This document shows positions 28,715 through 41,393 of a stretch of 64,000 nt of DNA, piece after piece. The stretch covers positions 248,001 through 312,000 of the forward strand of contig NZ_JAHEDV010000001.1 in NCBI RefSeq assembly GCF_024641065.1, given 5' to 3'. The translations under genes and the position numbers were made by a program. This DNA is from Rhodoluna sp. (lineage in GTDB: Bacteria; Actinomycetota; Actinomycetes; Actinomycetales; Microbacteriaceae). The stretch's first letter is position 1; each line of letters begins with the position of its first letter. The notes under the pieces are model-generated. The model ran no database searches, was not told where the DNA came from, and saw only the letters and a program-made list of their open reading frames with translations.

Positions 28715-30592
28715 CTAGACCTGAAGCTTTCGGCGCTCGGCTTCTAGTTCAACAAGCTGCCTTTGAATAGCCGCGCTCTCATCTGGGTTAGCAACCGAGT
28801 CAACGCGGCGGAGCGCTGCTAAAAGATCGGCTTTGGTGTGAGCTAGCGCATTGATCAACGCACGATTTATTACACCCTGACCATATCGATTCAAACCGTC
28901 AAGGTCGTGAGCCGGAAGCGCCTGAGCGGCAATCTCTCGCAACAGCGGGTGCAATGCCTCGGGAGTTGATTCGGCAATCACTCGCAACCAATCGGAGGAA
29001 TTCTGCGAGCTAAGGCTGGTACCAATTGCTTCAAGAATTGCATTGTGAGCCGCGGAACTGAAGCCATCTCTAACGATTCGAACCAATTGTTCAGGGGTAA
29101 AGCCCGATGGGACCTGAACTAATACTTCTAGCACCTGGCGTTCGAAGCGAGTGATCGGATCGGCAAGATTCGGTCGAGAAAACTCGTTTGGAGTTGCGTG
29201 TAAATCGCCTTCAGAATCAGGCGCCGGGGGAGAAACATCGACACGGATGGCTGCGACTGCTTCTTTGCGAACGGTTTTGCCGGCAGAATCAACGAGGGAT
29301 GCTACTTCGTTGGTGTCAAGATTCACCCAACCTGCCAACTCGCGTGTGTAGGCGGGGCGCATTGCTGAATCGCGAATTGCTGCAACTACTGGCGCCGCCG
29401 CACGAGCCGCCCCAACGCGGCCTTCAATAGTGCCTAAATCGAATTTTGAAATCTTCTGTTTAATAGCAAATTCAAAGAGTGGTTTCTTGTTCTCGATCAT
29501 TAGAAGAACAGCTTCATCACCCTTTTCGGTTCGCAAATCGCACGGGTCTAAACCATCTGGCCCAACCGCTACAAAAGTTTGTGCTGAGAATTTTTCTGAA
29601 TCGGCAAAAGCTCGCATCGCTGCCTTTTGACCGGCAGCATCAGGATCGAAGGTGAAAATTACCTGGGCTGGTGAATCTTTTTCGGCAGAGAGCATTCGGT
29701 TGATGATTCGAATGTGATCGTCACCAAATGCTGTTCCGCAAGTTGCAACAGCCGTTGTGACACCGGCTAGGTAACAGGCCATGACATCTGTGTAACCCTC
29801 AACCACAACCACCTGCTGAGTTTTTGAGATGTCTTTTTTGGCCAAATCGATTCCGTAGAGAACCTGCGACTTGTGGTACACGAGCGTATCGCTGGTGTTT
29901 AGATATTTTGGACCTTGATCATCTTCATAGAGTTTTCTTGCACCAAAGCCAATTACTTGCGAAGTCGAATCACGAATTGGCCAGATTAGTCTGCCGCGAA
30001 ATTTGTCGTAGGCGCCTTTTTCACTCTTGGTAGCCAAACCGGCAGTCACAAGTTCGTCTAGGGTGAAACCCTTAGCAACGAGGTGATCAACGAGGTTGTT
30101 CCACCCCTGTGGTGCGTAACCAATACCAAAAAGCTCGGAGGCAGCCTTGTCGAAGCCTCTTCCTTTCAAAAATTCACGCCCGGGAATTGCACCGTCGGTC
30201 ATCAATTGAGATTGAAAATAGGCAGCTGCTGCGGAGTTGGCCTCTAAAACGCGTGAACGTTGGCCTTGGTCAATGCTTGGACCACCCTCTTCGTAGGTGA
30301 GGGCGAATCCGACTCGAGCGGCTAGTTTTTCAACTGCTTCGTAGAACGATAGCGAGTCCATTTGCTGAAGAAACTTATAGACGTCACCGCCTTCACCGCA
30401 ACCGAAGCAGTGATAAAACCCCTGCATTGGCTTTACGTTAAACGACGGAGACTTTTCATCGTGAAAAGGGCAAAGACCCTTTAGCGAACCAACGCTAGCC
30501 GGTCGCAAGGCGACGTACTCGCCAATTACATCGGCGATATTGACGCGTGACTTAACCTCTTCGATGTCACGAGCACGGATTTTGCCAGCCAT
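28715..30592 (-). CDS. dnaG: DNA primase
   Basis: CHC2 zinc finger CPFHDEKSPSFNVKPMQGFYHCFGCGEGGD; TOPRIM VVVEGYTDVMA. Confidence 0.97.
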   Translation of the reverse strand: MAGKIRARDIEEVKSRVNIADVIGEYVALRPASVGSLKGLCPFHDEKSPSFNVKPMQGFYHCFGCGEGGDVYKFLQQMDSLSFYEAVEKLAARVGFALTYEEGGPSIDQGQRSRVLEANSAAAAYFQSQLMTDGAIPGREFLKGRGFDKAASELFGIGYAPQGWNNLVDHLVAKGFTLDELVTAGLATKSEKGAYDKFRGRLIWPIRDSTSQVIGFGARKLYEDDQGPKYLNTSDTLVYHKSQVLYGIDLAKKDISKTQQVVVVEGYTDVMACYLAGVTTAVATCGTAFGDDHIRIINRMLSAEKDSPAQVIFTFDPDAAGQKAAMRAFADSEKFSAQTFVAVGPDGLDPCDLRTEKGDEAVLLMIENKKPLFEFAIKQKISKFDLGTIEGRVGAARAAAPVVAAIRDSAMRPAYTRELAGWVNLDTNEVASLVDSAGKTVRKEAVAAIRVDVSPPAPDSEGDLHATPNEFSRPNLADPITRFERQVLEVLVQVPSGFTPEQLVRIVRDGFSSAAHNAILEAIGTSLSSQNSSDWLRVIAESTPEALHPLLREIAAQALPAHDLDGLNRYGQGVINRALINALAHTKADLLAALRRVDSVANPDESAAIQRQLVELEAERRKLQV

Positions 30593-30609
30593 CTGGTTGA
30601 CCCCCGCCC

Positions 30610-31881
30610 TTAGCTCTTCGAACCGATGAGTTTGTGATGCAAATTAATTGCACTCTGGTCAGTCAATGATGCCACCTGGTCGACAATTACGCGTCGTTGC
30701 GAAGCCTCATCAAGCACCTTTGACCATGCCGAGGCACAGTAGGCATCCAAGTGATTGCCATTTTGCGCCAAAAGCGCATCTGAAAGTTCAACCAAAATTG
30801 CGCGCTGCCACTCATAAAAGGGCCGTCTTGATTCGTGTGACATTAGAAAAGCAGAAACGATTCCCTTGAGAACCGCGATCTCTTGTTTCACTGATGTTGG
30901 CACGACGATGTTGATGCCGTATCGAACCATTGACTCTTCGCCAGCAGCGCTAATGATTGCATCGGTTGTCTGACTAACGAAACGCCCGATCAGTGCACTG
31001 CTTAGGTTCTTGAGTGTTCCCTGCTCTTGAGCTGTGCTCGAGTAATTTTTTAGCCAATGAGGCATTAGTTTGAGTCGTTCAAGCGCTGCGTCTAGTTCTT
31101 GCTCGTTGAATGCACCAAAACTCCAAGCTGAAATCTTGGCAAGTAATTCTGATTCGGCTGATGAATCATTTAGAACTGAGAGGTCTACGAAACCGGCTAC
31201 AACGGCATCTTCAAAGTCATGAACTGAATAGGCGACATCGTCTGCGAAATCCATGACCTGAGCTTCAGCGCTCTTGGTTCGCGAAGGAGCGCCTTGGCGC
31301 AGCCATTCGAAAACCGGCAGATCGTCTTCATAAACGCCAAATTTAATCGCGTGATCAGCAGCACCCGATGACTCAGCAAGAGTCCATGGATACTTCACCG
31401 TCGCATCCAGGCTGGCACGAGTCAGATTCAAGCCAAAAGAGGCTCCATTGGAATCGAAAACCTTGGGCTCAATTCGAGTTATAAGCCGAAGAGTTTGAGC
31501 ATTGCCTTCAAAGCCGCCAATTTCACTCGCCCATTCATTTAAGGCGCGTTCACCATTGTGACCAAAGGGTGGATGCCCGAGATCGTGTGCCAAGCAGGCC
31601 ATGTCAACGATGTCGGAATTGAGGCCTAGGTCGGTAGCCATCTCGCTTCCGATCTGGGCAACCTCAAGTGAATGGGTCAATCGGGTGCGTGCAAAATCGC
31701 CACCAGATGGAGACAAAACCTGGGTTTTTGCGCCTAGCCGACGAAGAGCCGAAGAGTGCACAACTCTTGCCCTGTCTCTAGCAAATTCTCCGCGACGGGC
31801 AATTGAGGTTCGTTCTTCGGGCAGAAAGCGCTCACGATCGAAATCTGTGTAACCAGTTTCAAACTCAACTCGATGTTTCAT
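30610..31881 (-). CDS. dgt: dGTP triphosphohydrolase (HD domain)
   Basis: RLGAKTQVLSPSGGDFARTRLTHSLEVAQIG, LAHDLGHPPFGHNGE. Confidence 0.94.
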   Translation of the reverse strand: MKHRVEFETGYTDFDRERFLPEERTSIARRGEFARDRARVVHSSALRRLGAKTQVLSPSGGDFARTRLTHSLEVAQIGSEMATDLGLNSDIVDMACLAHDLGHPPFGHNGERALNEWASEIGGFEGNAQTLRLITRIEPKVFDSNGASFGLNLTRASLDATVKYPWTLAESSGAADHAIKFGVYEDDLPVFEWLRQGAPSRTKSAEAQVMDFADDVAYSVHDFEDAVVAGFVDLSVLNDSSAESELLAKISAWSFGAFNEQELDAALERLKLMPHWLKNYSSTAQEQGTLKNLSSALIGRFVSQTTDAIISAAGEESMVRYGINIVVPTSVKQEIAVLKGIVSAFLMSHESRRPFYEWQRAILVELSDALLAQNGNHLDAYCASAWSKVLDEASQRRVIVDQVASLTDQSAINLHHKLIGSKS

Positions 31882-33056
31882 TAGCCTCCGGACACCCCGA
31901 TTTCAGCATCTTGAAGGACCGAGCGTTGATTACCAACCAATTCGCGTGACTGAAGCCAATTCTCGGGAAGAGCACACACCTTTGCACCTCCGAGACGACC
32001 ACGAGGCCCCTCAGCTTCTTCGCCCGGATAAGGCTCGGTTCGATCCAACGTTCCAAGGATTTCATCCATGTGAGACAAAGATTCAACCTGTGCGAGTGCA
32101 GCTCGGAACTCACCCCCAACCGGATAGCCCTTGAAATACCAAGCGACGTGCTTCCGGATGTCGCGACAGGCGTGCTCTTCAGACTCGAAAAACTCAATAA
32201 GCAATTCAGCATGACGTTTGAAAGCATCTGCCACTTGACCTAGGTTTGGCTGAATTGGTGAAATAGCGGCATTTGAATTCGGATCACGCAGGTACTCGTC
32301 AAAGGCTGCTTGCAAGTCACCGAATAGCCAAGGGCGACCTAGGCAACCGCGACCGACCACCACGCCGTCTACGCCGGTTTCTCTCATCATTCGAATGGCG
32401 TCTCCGGCTGACCAGATGTCACCGTTTCCTAGAACCTGCACATCCGGGAGCGCCTCACGCAGAGCGGCAATACTCCCCCAGTCGGCGTTCCCCGAGTAGT
32501 ACTCAGAAGCTGTGCGACCGTGAAGCGCAATTGCAGTTACGCCGGCATCTCTCGCAGCTTTACCAGCATCAAGGTAGGTGAGGTGTTCGGCATCGATGCC
32601 TTTTCGCATTTTGACGGTGAGTGGAATATCTCCAGCCGCCTTTACAGCAGCGGTGACAATTGAAGAGAAGAGATCTTGCTTCCAAGGAAGAGCTGCGCCG
32701 CCACCCTTGCGAGTCACTTTAGGAACTGGGCAACCAAAGTTCAAGTCAATGTGATCAGCGCGATCTTCAGCTACCAACATGGTGACAGCTTCGGCGATTG
32801 TCTTTGGATCTACGCCATAGAGCTGTACAGATCTGATGTCTTCAGATTCGTGGTGGCCGACCAATCTGAGTGATTCCTCGGTGCGTTCGACAAGTGCCCT
32901 TGAGGTCACCATCTCAGATACGAATAGCCCACCGCCAAATTCACGACATAAACGACGAAAGGCAGTGTTGGTGATTCCGGCCATAGGTGCCAAAACCACG
33001 GGGGTCTTGATGCCTATCGAGCCGTATTGCAACGCTGGCTTTGTGCCGTTATCCAT
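31881..33056 (-). CDS. dusB: tRNA-dihydrouridine synthase
   Basis: VLAPMAGITNTAFRRLCREFG, HIDLNFGCPVPKVTRKGGGAAL, ALHGRTASEYYSG. Confidence 0.95.
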   Translation of the reverse strand: MDNGTKPALQYGSIGIKTPVVLAPMAGITNTAFRRLCREFGGGLFVSEMVTSRALVERTEESLRLVGHHESEDIRSVQLYGVDPKTIAEAVTMLVAEDRADHIDLNFGCPVPKVTRKGGGAALPWKQDLFSSIVTAAVKAAGDIPLTVKMRKGIDAEHLTYLDAGKAARDAGVTAIALHGRTASEYYSGNADWGSIAALREALPDVQVLGNGDIWSAGDAIRMMRETGVDGVVVGRGCLGRPWLFGDLQAAFDEYLRDPNSNAAISPIQPNLGQVADAFKRHAELLIEFFESEEHACRDIRKHVAWYFKGYPVGGEFRAALAQVESLSHMDEILGTLDRTEPYPGEEAEGPRGRLGGAKVCALPENWLQSRELVGNQRSVLQDAEIGVSGG

Positions 33057-33060
33057 GAAT

Positions 33061-34440
33061 TTAAGAAACCAACTTAGAAGCTAGGTAACCACGAAGTTTG
33101 TCTAGCGAAACACGCTCTTGCTGCATGGTGTCACGCTCACGAACCGTTACAGCCTGGTCATCTAGAGTGTCGAAGTCGACAGTGATGCAGAACGGAGTGC
33201 CAATTTCATCCTGGCGGCGGTAACGACGACCGATAGCTCCTGAATCATCGAAATCGATGTTCCAGTGGCCACGAAGGTCAGCTGCCAAATTGCGAGCAAT
33301 CGGCGAAAGGTCTTCGTTGCGAGAGAGCGGAAGCACAGCTGCCTTGACTGGCGCTAGACGGTAGTCGAGTCGCAATACAGTGCGAACATCAACACCGCCC
33401 TTGGTGTTTGGCGCTTCATCTTCTGAATAGGCATCAACCAAGAACGCCATCAATGAACGGGTTAGACCAGCAGCCGGTTCGATTACGTATGGGAACCAAC
33501 GCTCGCCCTTGACCTGGTCAAAGTAGCTGAGGTCTGAACCAGATTCGCGAGAGTGAGTACTCAAATCAAAATCGGTGCGGTTAGCAATGCCTTCAAGCTC
33601 ACCAAACTCGCTGCCAGGAAAACCAAACTTGTATTCGATGTCTACTGTGCGCTTCGAATAGTGAGAAAGCTTCTCTTTGGCGTGCTCGTATAGACGGAGG
33701 TTATCTGGGTTGATTCCTAGATCGGTGTACCAGTTCATGCGCTGTTCGATCCAGTAGTCATGCCACTGCTCATCTGTGCCCGGCTCAACAAAGAATTCCA
33801 TCTCCATTTGTTCGAACTCGCGAGTTCTAAAAATGAAGTTTCCAGGGGTGATTTCGTTGCGGAAAGACTTGCCGATTTGACCAATACCAAACGGTGGCTT
33901 CATGCGAGCTGCGCCAAGAACGTTGGCAAAGTTCACGAAAATACCCTGAGCGGTCTCTGGTCGAAGGTAGTGCAGGCCTTCTTCGGCGGCAACTGGGCCA
34001 AGAAAAGTCTGAAGCAAGCCGTTGAAAGCCTTTGGTTCAGTCCAAATGTCTTTGCCGCCACAGTTCGGGCAGTTGATGTCTGCCATGCTCTCTGGAGCGC
34101 GACCCTTTTTCTCTTCAAAAGCCTCTTCTAGGTGGTCCTGACGAAAACGCTTGTGGCAACTGGTGCACTCGATCAGCGGGTCTGAGAACTCTTTGACGTG
34201 CCCAGACGCCTCCCATACCTTGCGAGGCAAAATAACTGATGAATCAAGACCGACGATGTCATCGCGGCTCTGAACCATGGTGCGCCACCACTGCTTTTTG
34301 ATGTTTTCTTTGAGTTCCACGCCGAGGGGTCCGTAGTCCCACGCTGAACGGCTACCGCCATAAATCTCGCCGGCCTGGAAAACAAATCCGCGACGCTTTG
34401 CGAGTGAAATTACTGAATCTAGACGATTTGGGGTAGCCAC
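33061..34440 (-). CDS. glyS: Glycine--tRNA ligase
   Basis: [67 protein letters not shown]. Confidence 0.96.
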   Translation of the reverse strand: MATPNRLDSVISLAKRRGFVFQAGEIYGGSRSAWDYGPLGVELKENIKKQWWRTMVQSRDDIVGLDSSVILPRKVWEASGHVKEFSDPLIECTSCHKRFRQDHLEEAFEEKKGRAPESMADINCPNCGGKDIWTEPKAFNGLLQTFLGPVAAEEGLHYLRPETAQGIFVNFANVLGAARMKPPFGIGQIGKSFRNEITPGNFIFRTREFEQMEMEFFVEPGTDEQWHDYWIEQRMNWYTDLGINPDNLRLYEHAKEKLSHYSKRTVDIEYKFGFPGSEFGELEGIANRTDFDLSTHSRESGSDLSYFDQVKGERWFPYVIEPAAGLTRSLMAFLVDAYSEDEAPNTKGGVDVRTVLRLDYRLAPVKAAVLPLSRNEDLSPIARNLAADLRGHWNIDFDDSGAIGRRYRRQDEIGTPFCITVDFDTLDDQAVTVRERDTMQQERVSLDKLRGYLASKLVS

Positions 34441-34491
34441 TTAAACTCCTTGCCCAAGCTGGATGCCTGGCACTTGTTCGAAGTTATAAGT

Positions 34492-35277
34492 CTACTTTGA
34501 TGAAGCAGTGTTTGGCTTGTCGACAGCGCCACCAAATCGTCGATCACGGCCTGAATAGGCGTCAATTGCCTGCCACAGGGTTGTGCGATTGAAGTCGGGC
34601 CAGAGGGTGTCGAGAAAGACGAACTCGGCATATGCCGACTGCCATAGCAAGAAATTCGATGCCCGCTGCTCGCCCGAGCTTCTCAAAAAAAGGTCGACGT
34701 CGGGCAAATAGTTGGTGTTCAAGTATTTTTGAACGGTTTTTTCAGTCACCGAACCTGGTTTGAGCTTGCCACTGGCAACGTCTTCGGTAATTGCGTTTAT
34801 GGCATCGGTGATCTCGATTCGCGAACCATAGTTCACGCACATAGTCAAAGTTAGGGTGTCATTATTGCGAGTCAGTTTCTCGGCAGCTTTAAGCTCGCTA
34901 ATCACCGAAAGCCAAAGCTTTGGGCGTCTGCCGGCCCAACGAATTCGAACACCCCATGCGTTCAACTGATCGCGTCGCTTGCGAAGAACCTCTCGATTGA
35001 AGCCCATCAAGAATCGAACTTCATCAGGTGAACGCTTCCAATTCTCGGTAGAGAACGCATAAACGGTTAGGTTTTTGACCCCTGCTTGAATGGCCCCTGC
35101 AACGACGTCTAGGAGTGCAGCCTCACCTGCCTTGTGCCCTTCTACACGAGTCAAACCGCGCGCATTCGCCCAGCGACCATTTCCATCCATGACAATCGCG
35201 ATGTGCTTCGGAACTGCGTTTGGCTCAAAATCAGGCACTTCGAATTCCGGCTTAGCTACCGGTGAAAACTCACTCAT
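34492..35277 (-). CDS. uppS: Isoprenyl (undecaprenyl-PP type) synthase
   Basis: [70 protein letters not shown]. Confidence 0.96.
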   Translation of the reverse strand: MSEFSPVAKPEFEVPDFEPNAVPKHIAIVMDGNGRWANARGLTRVEGHKAGEAALLDVVAGAIQAGVKNLTVYAFSTENWKRSPDEVRFLMGFNREVLRKRRDQLNAWGVRIRWAGRRPKLWLSVISELKAAEKLTRNNDTLTLTMCVNYGSRIEITDAINAITEDVASGKLKPGSVTEKTVQKYLNTNYLPDVDLFLRSSGEQRASNFLLWQSAYAEFVFLDTLWPDFNRTTLWQAIDAYSGRDRRFGGAVDKPNTASSK

Positions 35278-35999
35278 TTTCGCTCCACATGTTGAAGAGA
35301 TTTTAGCCCGCGTTCAATGTGCCACTGGCTGTAGGCCGAAACAATTCCTGAAGCTGCCGCTCGAATCGACTCTGGCGAGGCGTCAGCCACCGGCCAGTCA
35401 CCCGAAAGGAGCGCACCAAGCAATTCACCGGTGCGCTCATCAATCACAGCGGCACCAGCGGGGCGACATTCACGACAAACCACGCCACCGAGCTGCATCA
35501 CAAAGGCCTGATGAGGGCCTGGTTCGCCACAGTGGGCACAATCAACAAAGTTTGGCGCCCAACCAGCAATCGATAATGCCCTGAGCAAATAAGAATCAAG
35601 TATGAGCGACGCATCATGGTCAGCATTGGCCAAAGACCTGAGTGCGCCAACCAATAGCAGGTATTGCTGAGGCGAACTGTCTTCGCCGGTCAACTTCTCG
35701 GCGGTTTCAACCATTGCCGTCGCAGCGGTGTAACTGCGGTAGTCGGCAATGATTTCTCGACCATAGGCGCCAATAGATTCAACTTGGTTGACAACATCCA
35801 AGGAACGACCCTCGTAAAACTGAGCTTCAACAACCATGAACGGTTCTAGTCGCGCACCAAATTTGGAACCGGTGCGCCTAACTCCCTTGGCAACAGCACG
35901 GATTTGCCCGTTGTATCTAGACAACATTGTGACGATGCGATCTGCTTCACCCAATTTATGGGTGCGCAAAATTACCGCTTCATCTTTGTACGTAGGCAC
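35274..35999 (-). CDS. recO: DNA repair protein RecO
   Basis: [44 protein letters not shown]...CRECRP zinc site. Confidence 0.94.
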   Translation of the reverse strand: MPTYKDEAVILRTHKLGEADRIVTMLSRYNGQIRAVAKGVRRTGSKFGARLEPFMVVEAQFYEGRSLDVVNQVESIGAYGREIIADYRSYTAATAMVETAEKLTGEDSSPQQYLLLVGALRSLANADHDASLILDSYLLRALSIAGWAPNFVDCAHCGEPGPHQAFVMQLGGVVCRECRPAGAAVIDERTGELLGALLSGDWPVADASPESIRAAASGIVSAYSQWHIERGLKSLQHVERK

Positions 36000-36027
36000 A
36001 GTGCAAGTATCCGCCTAAAGCAGAGCT

Positions 36028-37773
<1,746 letters not shown>

Positions 37774-37835
37774 CTAGTGCCCTGTCTGGGCGAAAGTTTT
37801 AGTGCCGATTAGGGCGAATGTGCGACCAGCAAAAA

Positions 37836-37874
37836 GCTCCGCAACGAGGAAGGCCGGATTAGGCCTCGTTGCGG
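37836..37874 (-). terminator. leuA attenuator / terminator-type hairpin
   Basis: - strand CCGCAACGAGG...CCTCGTTGCGG followed by AGCTTTTTGCT, between leader peptide and leuA. Confidence 0.82.
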
Positions 37875-37897
37875 CCGCTAAGCAGGAGCGAGAACAC
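37859..37897 (-). CDS. leuA leader peptide (12 aa, MFSLLLSGRNEA)
   Basis: GTG TTC TCG CTC CTG CTT AGC GGC CGC AAC GAG GCC TAA; three consecutive Leu codons; stop in hairpin loop region. Confidence 0.78.
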   Translation of the reverse strand: MFSLLLSGRNEA

Positions 37898-37921
37898 ACT
37901 TTTAGAGTAAACCCAGAATGA

Positions 37922-38812
37922 TTAGAAACCAAGTTTGCCGAGCTGTTTCGGGTCGCGCTGCCACTCTGATGCAACCTTCACTCTTAGGCTCAAGAACACT
38001 TTGTGACCAATCAATTTCTCGATTTCAAGCCTTGAGCGCTTTCCTACATCAATTAGGCGGCTACCTTTGTGGCCGATGATGATGCCCTTCTGACTGTCAC
38101 GCTCGACAAAAATATTTGCATGGATGTCGGTTAGGTTCTGGCCCTTGCGCTTCGACATCTCATCAATGGTTACTGCAATCGAGTGCGGCAACTCGTCACG
38201 AACACCCTCAAGAGATGCCTCGCGAATCAACTCGCAGATGCGGTTCTCTAGGGTTTCATCCGTGATTGATTCTGGCGGATAAAGCGCTGGAGATTCAGGC
38301 ATTAGGTCGATTAGGACCTTGGTGAGAACCTCGAGCTGATCTTCAGCGACGGCTGAGACCGGAACAATTGCTCGCCAATCGCGCAGTTCAGAAACGGCCA
38401 ATAACTGATTAGCAAGCGCCTCGGGCGAGACCAACTCGCTCTTGGTGACGATGGCAACTAACTTTGCACGACGAAACTCATTTAGCTGTTCGTTGATGAA
38501 TTGGTCACCCGGGCCAATTTTCTCGTTTGCCGGGATGCAAAAACCAATGACATCGACATCGCCTAAGGTTTGCTCGACTAAATCATTTAGTCGCTGCCCG
38601 AGCAGAGTTCGGGGCCTGTGCAGACCTGGTGTGTCTACCAAAACCAGCTGGCCGAAGTCTCGATGGACAATTCCACGGATGGCTCGCCTCGTGGTCTGTG
38701 GTTTTGCACTGGTGATGGCGATTTTCTCGCCAACTAATGCGTTGGTGAGGGTCGACTTGCCTACGTTAGGTCGACCTACAAACGAGGCAAAACCCGCGCG
38801 GTGTTCAGTCAT
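37922..38812 (-). CDS. era: GTPase Era
   Basis: GRPNVGKSTLTNALVGEKIAITS, DTPGLHRP, KH domain GIIIGHKGSRL. Confidence 0.96.
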   Translation of the reverse strand: MTEHRAGFASFVGRPNVGKSTLTNALVGEKIAITSAKPQTTRRAIRGIVHRDFGQLVLVDTPGLHRPRTLLGQRLNDLVEQTLGDVDVIGFCIPANEKIGPGDQFINEQLNEFRRAKLVAIVTKSELVSPEALANQLLAVSELRDWRAIVPVSAVAEDQLEVLTKVLIDLMPESPALYPPESITDETLENRICELIREASLEGVRDELPHSIAVTIDEMSKRKGQNLTDIHANIFVERDSQKGIIIGHKGSRLIDVGKRSRLEIEKLIGHKVFLSLRVKVASEWQRDPKQLGKLGF

Positions 38813-38814
38813 TC

Positions 38815-39942
38815 TTACTCCTGCTCCAGTTGCTCAAAGGCAGACTGGGCGTCGGCCAAATTTTGTTCGCGTTGAACAATTACGGTGATCAGGCGCTTGC
38901 GGCGCCCTTCAATTCGATCCGCGGTGATTCGAAGACCCGAGGTGACTACCTCGTCGCCAATCTTCGGAAGCTTTCCGAGCGACTTGGCAAGAAGGCCACC
39001 AACACTATCCACGTCTTCATCTTCGAGTTCAATCTCAAGCTGTTCACCCAAATCATCGAGCGAATAGCGAGCATTGACTCGGAATGTTCCATCAGCCAAA
39101 CTCTCGAAATCAGGAACTTCACGATCGTATTCATCTGAGATTTCGCCAACAATCTCTTCAATCACGTCTTCCATGGTTGCTAGGCCAGCCACACCGCCAT
39201 ACTCGTCGATAATGATTGCGATATGAGTCGAACTCAATTGCATTTCGCGAAGAAGGTCGTCGACCGGCTTTGACTCAGGCACAAAAATAACTTTGCGAGC
39301 TACATCAGATGCAGATTTAGTTGCAGCTGTCTTTGGGTCTTCGTGAAGCAGTCGGGCTACATCTTTGAGATAAAGAATGCCGCTGATGTCGTCAATATTT
39401 TTGCCGACAACCGGCAGACGCGAATAACCGCGAGCCAGAAAAATACTCATAGCCTCAATAAGTTTCAGGTCTGCCGAAACCGTTGCCATGTCGATTCTCG
39501 GAACCATGATTTCTCGAACGATAGTTTCACCGAATTCTTCAACGGAATCTAGCAACTCTTGTTCGAACTCTTCGGGTTGCTCCAGTTTCGGAAGCGAAAT
39601 CGGGGTGAAAATCAAATAAATCGAGTTCACGATTTTGGCTGATGCTTTTGCTAAAAAAGTTCCAAATTTTGTTGATCCCAGATGCTTTGCCGACCACTGC
39701 GAGCCGAATAGCAAAATGAGCATTAGAACGGTTGCAATAAGTGCAGACCACCACCACTTGAGACCAAGTGGTACTACTCCCTGACCGACTACCACGCCAA
39801 AGATTCCGGTGAACAGAAGTCGCACAAAACCAAGAGACTCTGCCTTGGCTGATTCAACGGCTTCTAGGGCTGCCTTAGTAATAGCCGTCAGCGTTGTTAG
39901 CACTGCTAAAACAACTGCCAACCAGATTGCGAGGGCTATCAA
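38815..39942 (-). CDS. Hemolysin-family/CorC-like CBS-domain membrane protein
   Basis: VREIMVPRIDMATV, YSRLPVVGKNIDDISGILYLKDV, HIAIIIDEYGGVAGLATMEDVIEEIVGEISDEYD. Confidence 0.93.
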   Translation of the reverse strand: MIALAIWLAVVLAVLTTLTAITKAALEAVESAKAESLGFVRLLFTGIFGVVVGQGVVPLGLKWWWSALIATVLMLILLFGSQWSAKHLGSTKFGTFLAKASAKIVNSIYLIFTPISLPKLEQPEEFEQELLDSVEEFGETIVREIMVPRIDMATVSADLKLIEAMSIFLARGYSRLPVVGKNIDDISGILYLKDVARLLHEDPKTAATKSASDVARKVIFVPESKPVDDLLREMQLSSTHIAIIIDEYGGVAGLATMEDVIEEIVGEISDEYDREVPDFESLADGTFRVNARYSLDDLGEQLEIELEDEDVDSVGGLLAKSLGKLPKIGDEVVTSGLRITADRIEGRRKRLITVIVQREQNLADAQSAFEQLEQE

Positions 39943-40404
39943 CTAGGCAGCGCTTTCAGCTGCGTAAAAGGATTCAAGAATGGCTTTTTGCAGGCCAAAC
40001 ATTTCTTTTTCTTCTTCTGGTTCTGCGTGGTCGAAGCCAAGCAAGTGCAGAATTCCGTGAGTGGTGAGCAGCAAAATTTCGTTGATAGTTTCGTGCCCGG
40101 CAGCCTCAGCTTGCTTCGCAGCAACCTGCGGGCAAACAACGATGTCGCCAAGCAAACCAGCTGGAGTAAGTTCGCCTTCGGTTCCTGGTCGAAGCTCATC
40201 CATCGGAAAACTCAAAACGTCGGTTGGGCCTGGTTCGTCCATCCACTCGATGTGCAAAACCTCCATGGCAGGTTCATCGACGAAAACAATTGCCAAATCA
40301 GCCTGTGGGTGAATGTGAAGTTCATTTAGAGCAAAGGTTGCCAAGCGAAGCACTCGAGCCTCGTCAACCGAAATCTCGGTTTCGTTGTTAATTTCGATGC
40401 TCAT
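39943..40404 (-). CDS. ybeY: Endoribonuclease YbeY
   Basis: GPTDVLSFPMDE, LLTTHGILHLLGFDHAEPEEEKEMF. Confidence 0.95.
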   Translation of the reverse strand: MSIEINNETEISVDEARVLRLATFALNELHIHPQADLAIVFVDEPAMEVLHIEWMDEPGPTDVLSFPMDELRPGTEGELTPAGLLGDIVVCPQVAAKQAEAAGHETINEILLLTTHGILHLLGFDHAEPEEEKEMFGLQKAILESFYAAESAA

Positions 40405-41393
40405 TATTTCTTGGCTCCAGGCTTCAATTTAGATTCATCGTACTTCGAATACGCATCAACAATCTTTGATACCAATGTGTGCCTCACCACATCTTCTGAT
40501 GTGAGAGTTGCGAAGTGCATGTCTTCGACATCGCTCAAAACTTCGACGGCTGTTCTCAGACCTGACGAGCCAGTCGGAAGGTCAATCTGAGTGATATCGC
40601 CGGTAATAACCATTTTTGAGTTGAAACCGAGTCGAGTCAGGAACATCTTCATTTGTTCAGGAGTCGTGTTTTGGGCTTCATCCAAGATGATGAATGAGTC
40701 GTTCAGAGTTCTGCCTCGCATGTACGCCAATGGAGCGACCTCGATTGTGCCGGCAGCCATCAACTTAGGCACAGCCTCGGCGTCGAGCATTTCGTGAAGT
40801 GCATCGAATAGTGGTCTCAGGTATGGGTCGATCTTGTCGTTTAGGGTTCCTGGCAGAAACCCGAGACGCTCTCCGGCCTCAACCGCAGGGCGGGTAAGAA
40901 TAATGCGGCTTACCTCTTTGCGTTGCAATGCTTGAACCGCTTTGGCCATTGCCAGGTAGGTCTTACCCGTGCCGGCGGGGCCGATCCCGAAAACAATTGT
41001 CGCTTCGTCAATGGCATCAACGTAGTTTTTTTGACCGAGGGTCTTAGGGCGAATGCTTTTGCCGCGGCTTGAAAGAATGCTCTGACTCAGGACATCGGCA
41101 GGTTTAATGTCTGAGCTGAGCATTTTTGCTGAACGGGAAAGATCTTGAGGCACCAGATCTTTACCGGCGGCAATGAGGGCCACCATCTCTTCAACCAATC
41201 GCTTAGCTTTAGAAACCTCGGATGCCTGGCCAGTTAGAACAACTTCATTGCCACGGGCGTGTACTTCTACAGCCGGATAAGTCAGTTCCAGGGTCTTCAG
41301 TAGCCTGTCTTCAGAACCAAAGAGCGCAACCATAGGAACTCCTTGAACTTCAAGGTGCTCAACGACTTTGCGGTCTGGAGACGAGTTAGACAA
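40404..41393 (-). CDS. PhoH-like ATPase
   Basis: FGIGPAGTGKTYLAMAKAV, LTRPAVEAGERLGFLPG, FIILDEAQNTTPEQMKMFLTRLG. Confidence 0.95.
   Translation of the reverse strand: MSNSSPDRKVVEHLEVQGVPMVALFGSEDRLLKTLELTYPAVEVHARGNEVVLTGQASEVSKAKRLVEEMVALIAAGKDLVPQDLSRSAKMLSSDIKPADVLSQSILSSRGKSIRPKTLGQKNYVDAIDEATIVFGIGPAGTGKTYLAMAKAVQALQRKEVSRIILTRPAVEAGERLGFLPGTLNDKIDPYLRPLFDALHEMLDAEAVPKLMAAGTIEVAPLAYMRGRTLNDSFIILDEAQNTTPEQMKMFLTRLGFNSKMVITGDITQIDLPTGSSGLRTAVEVLSDVEDMHFATLTSEDVVRHTLVSKIVDAYSKYDESKLKPGAKK

Noticed and set aside
37774-37974. 66-aa - strand ORF upstream of leuA
   Set aside because: Overlaps the era 3' end and hairpin; the 12-aa GTG ORF with Leu-Leu-Leu in another frame is the better explanation.
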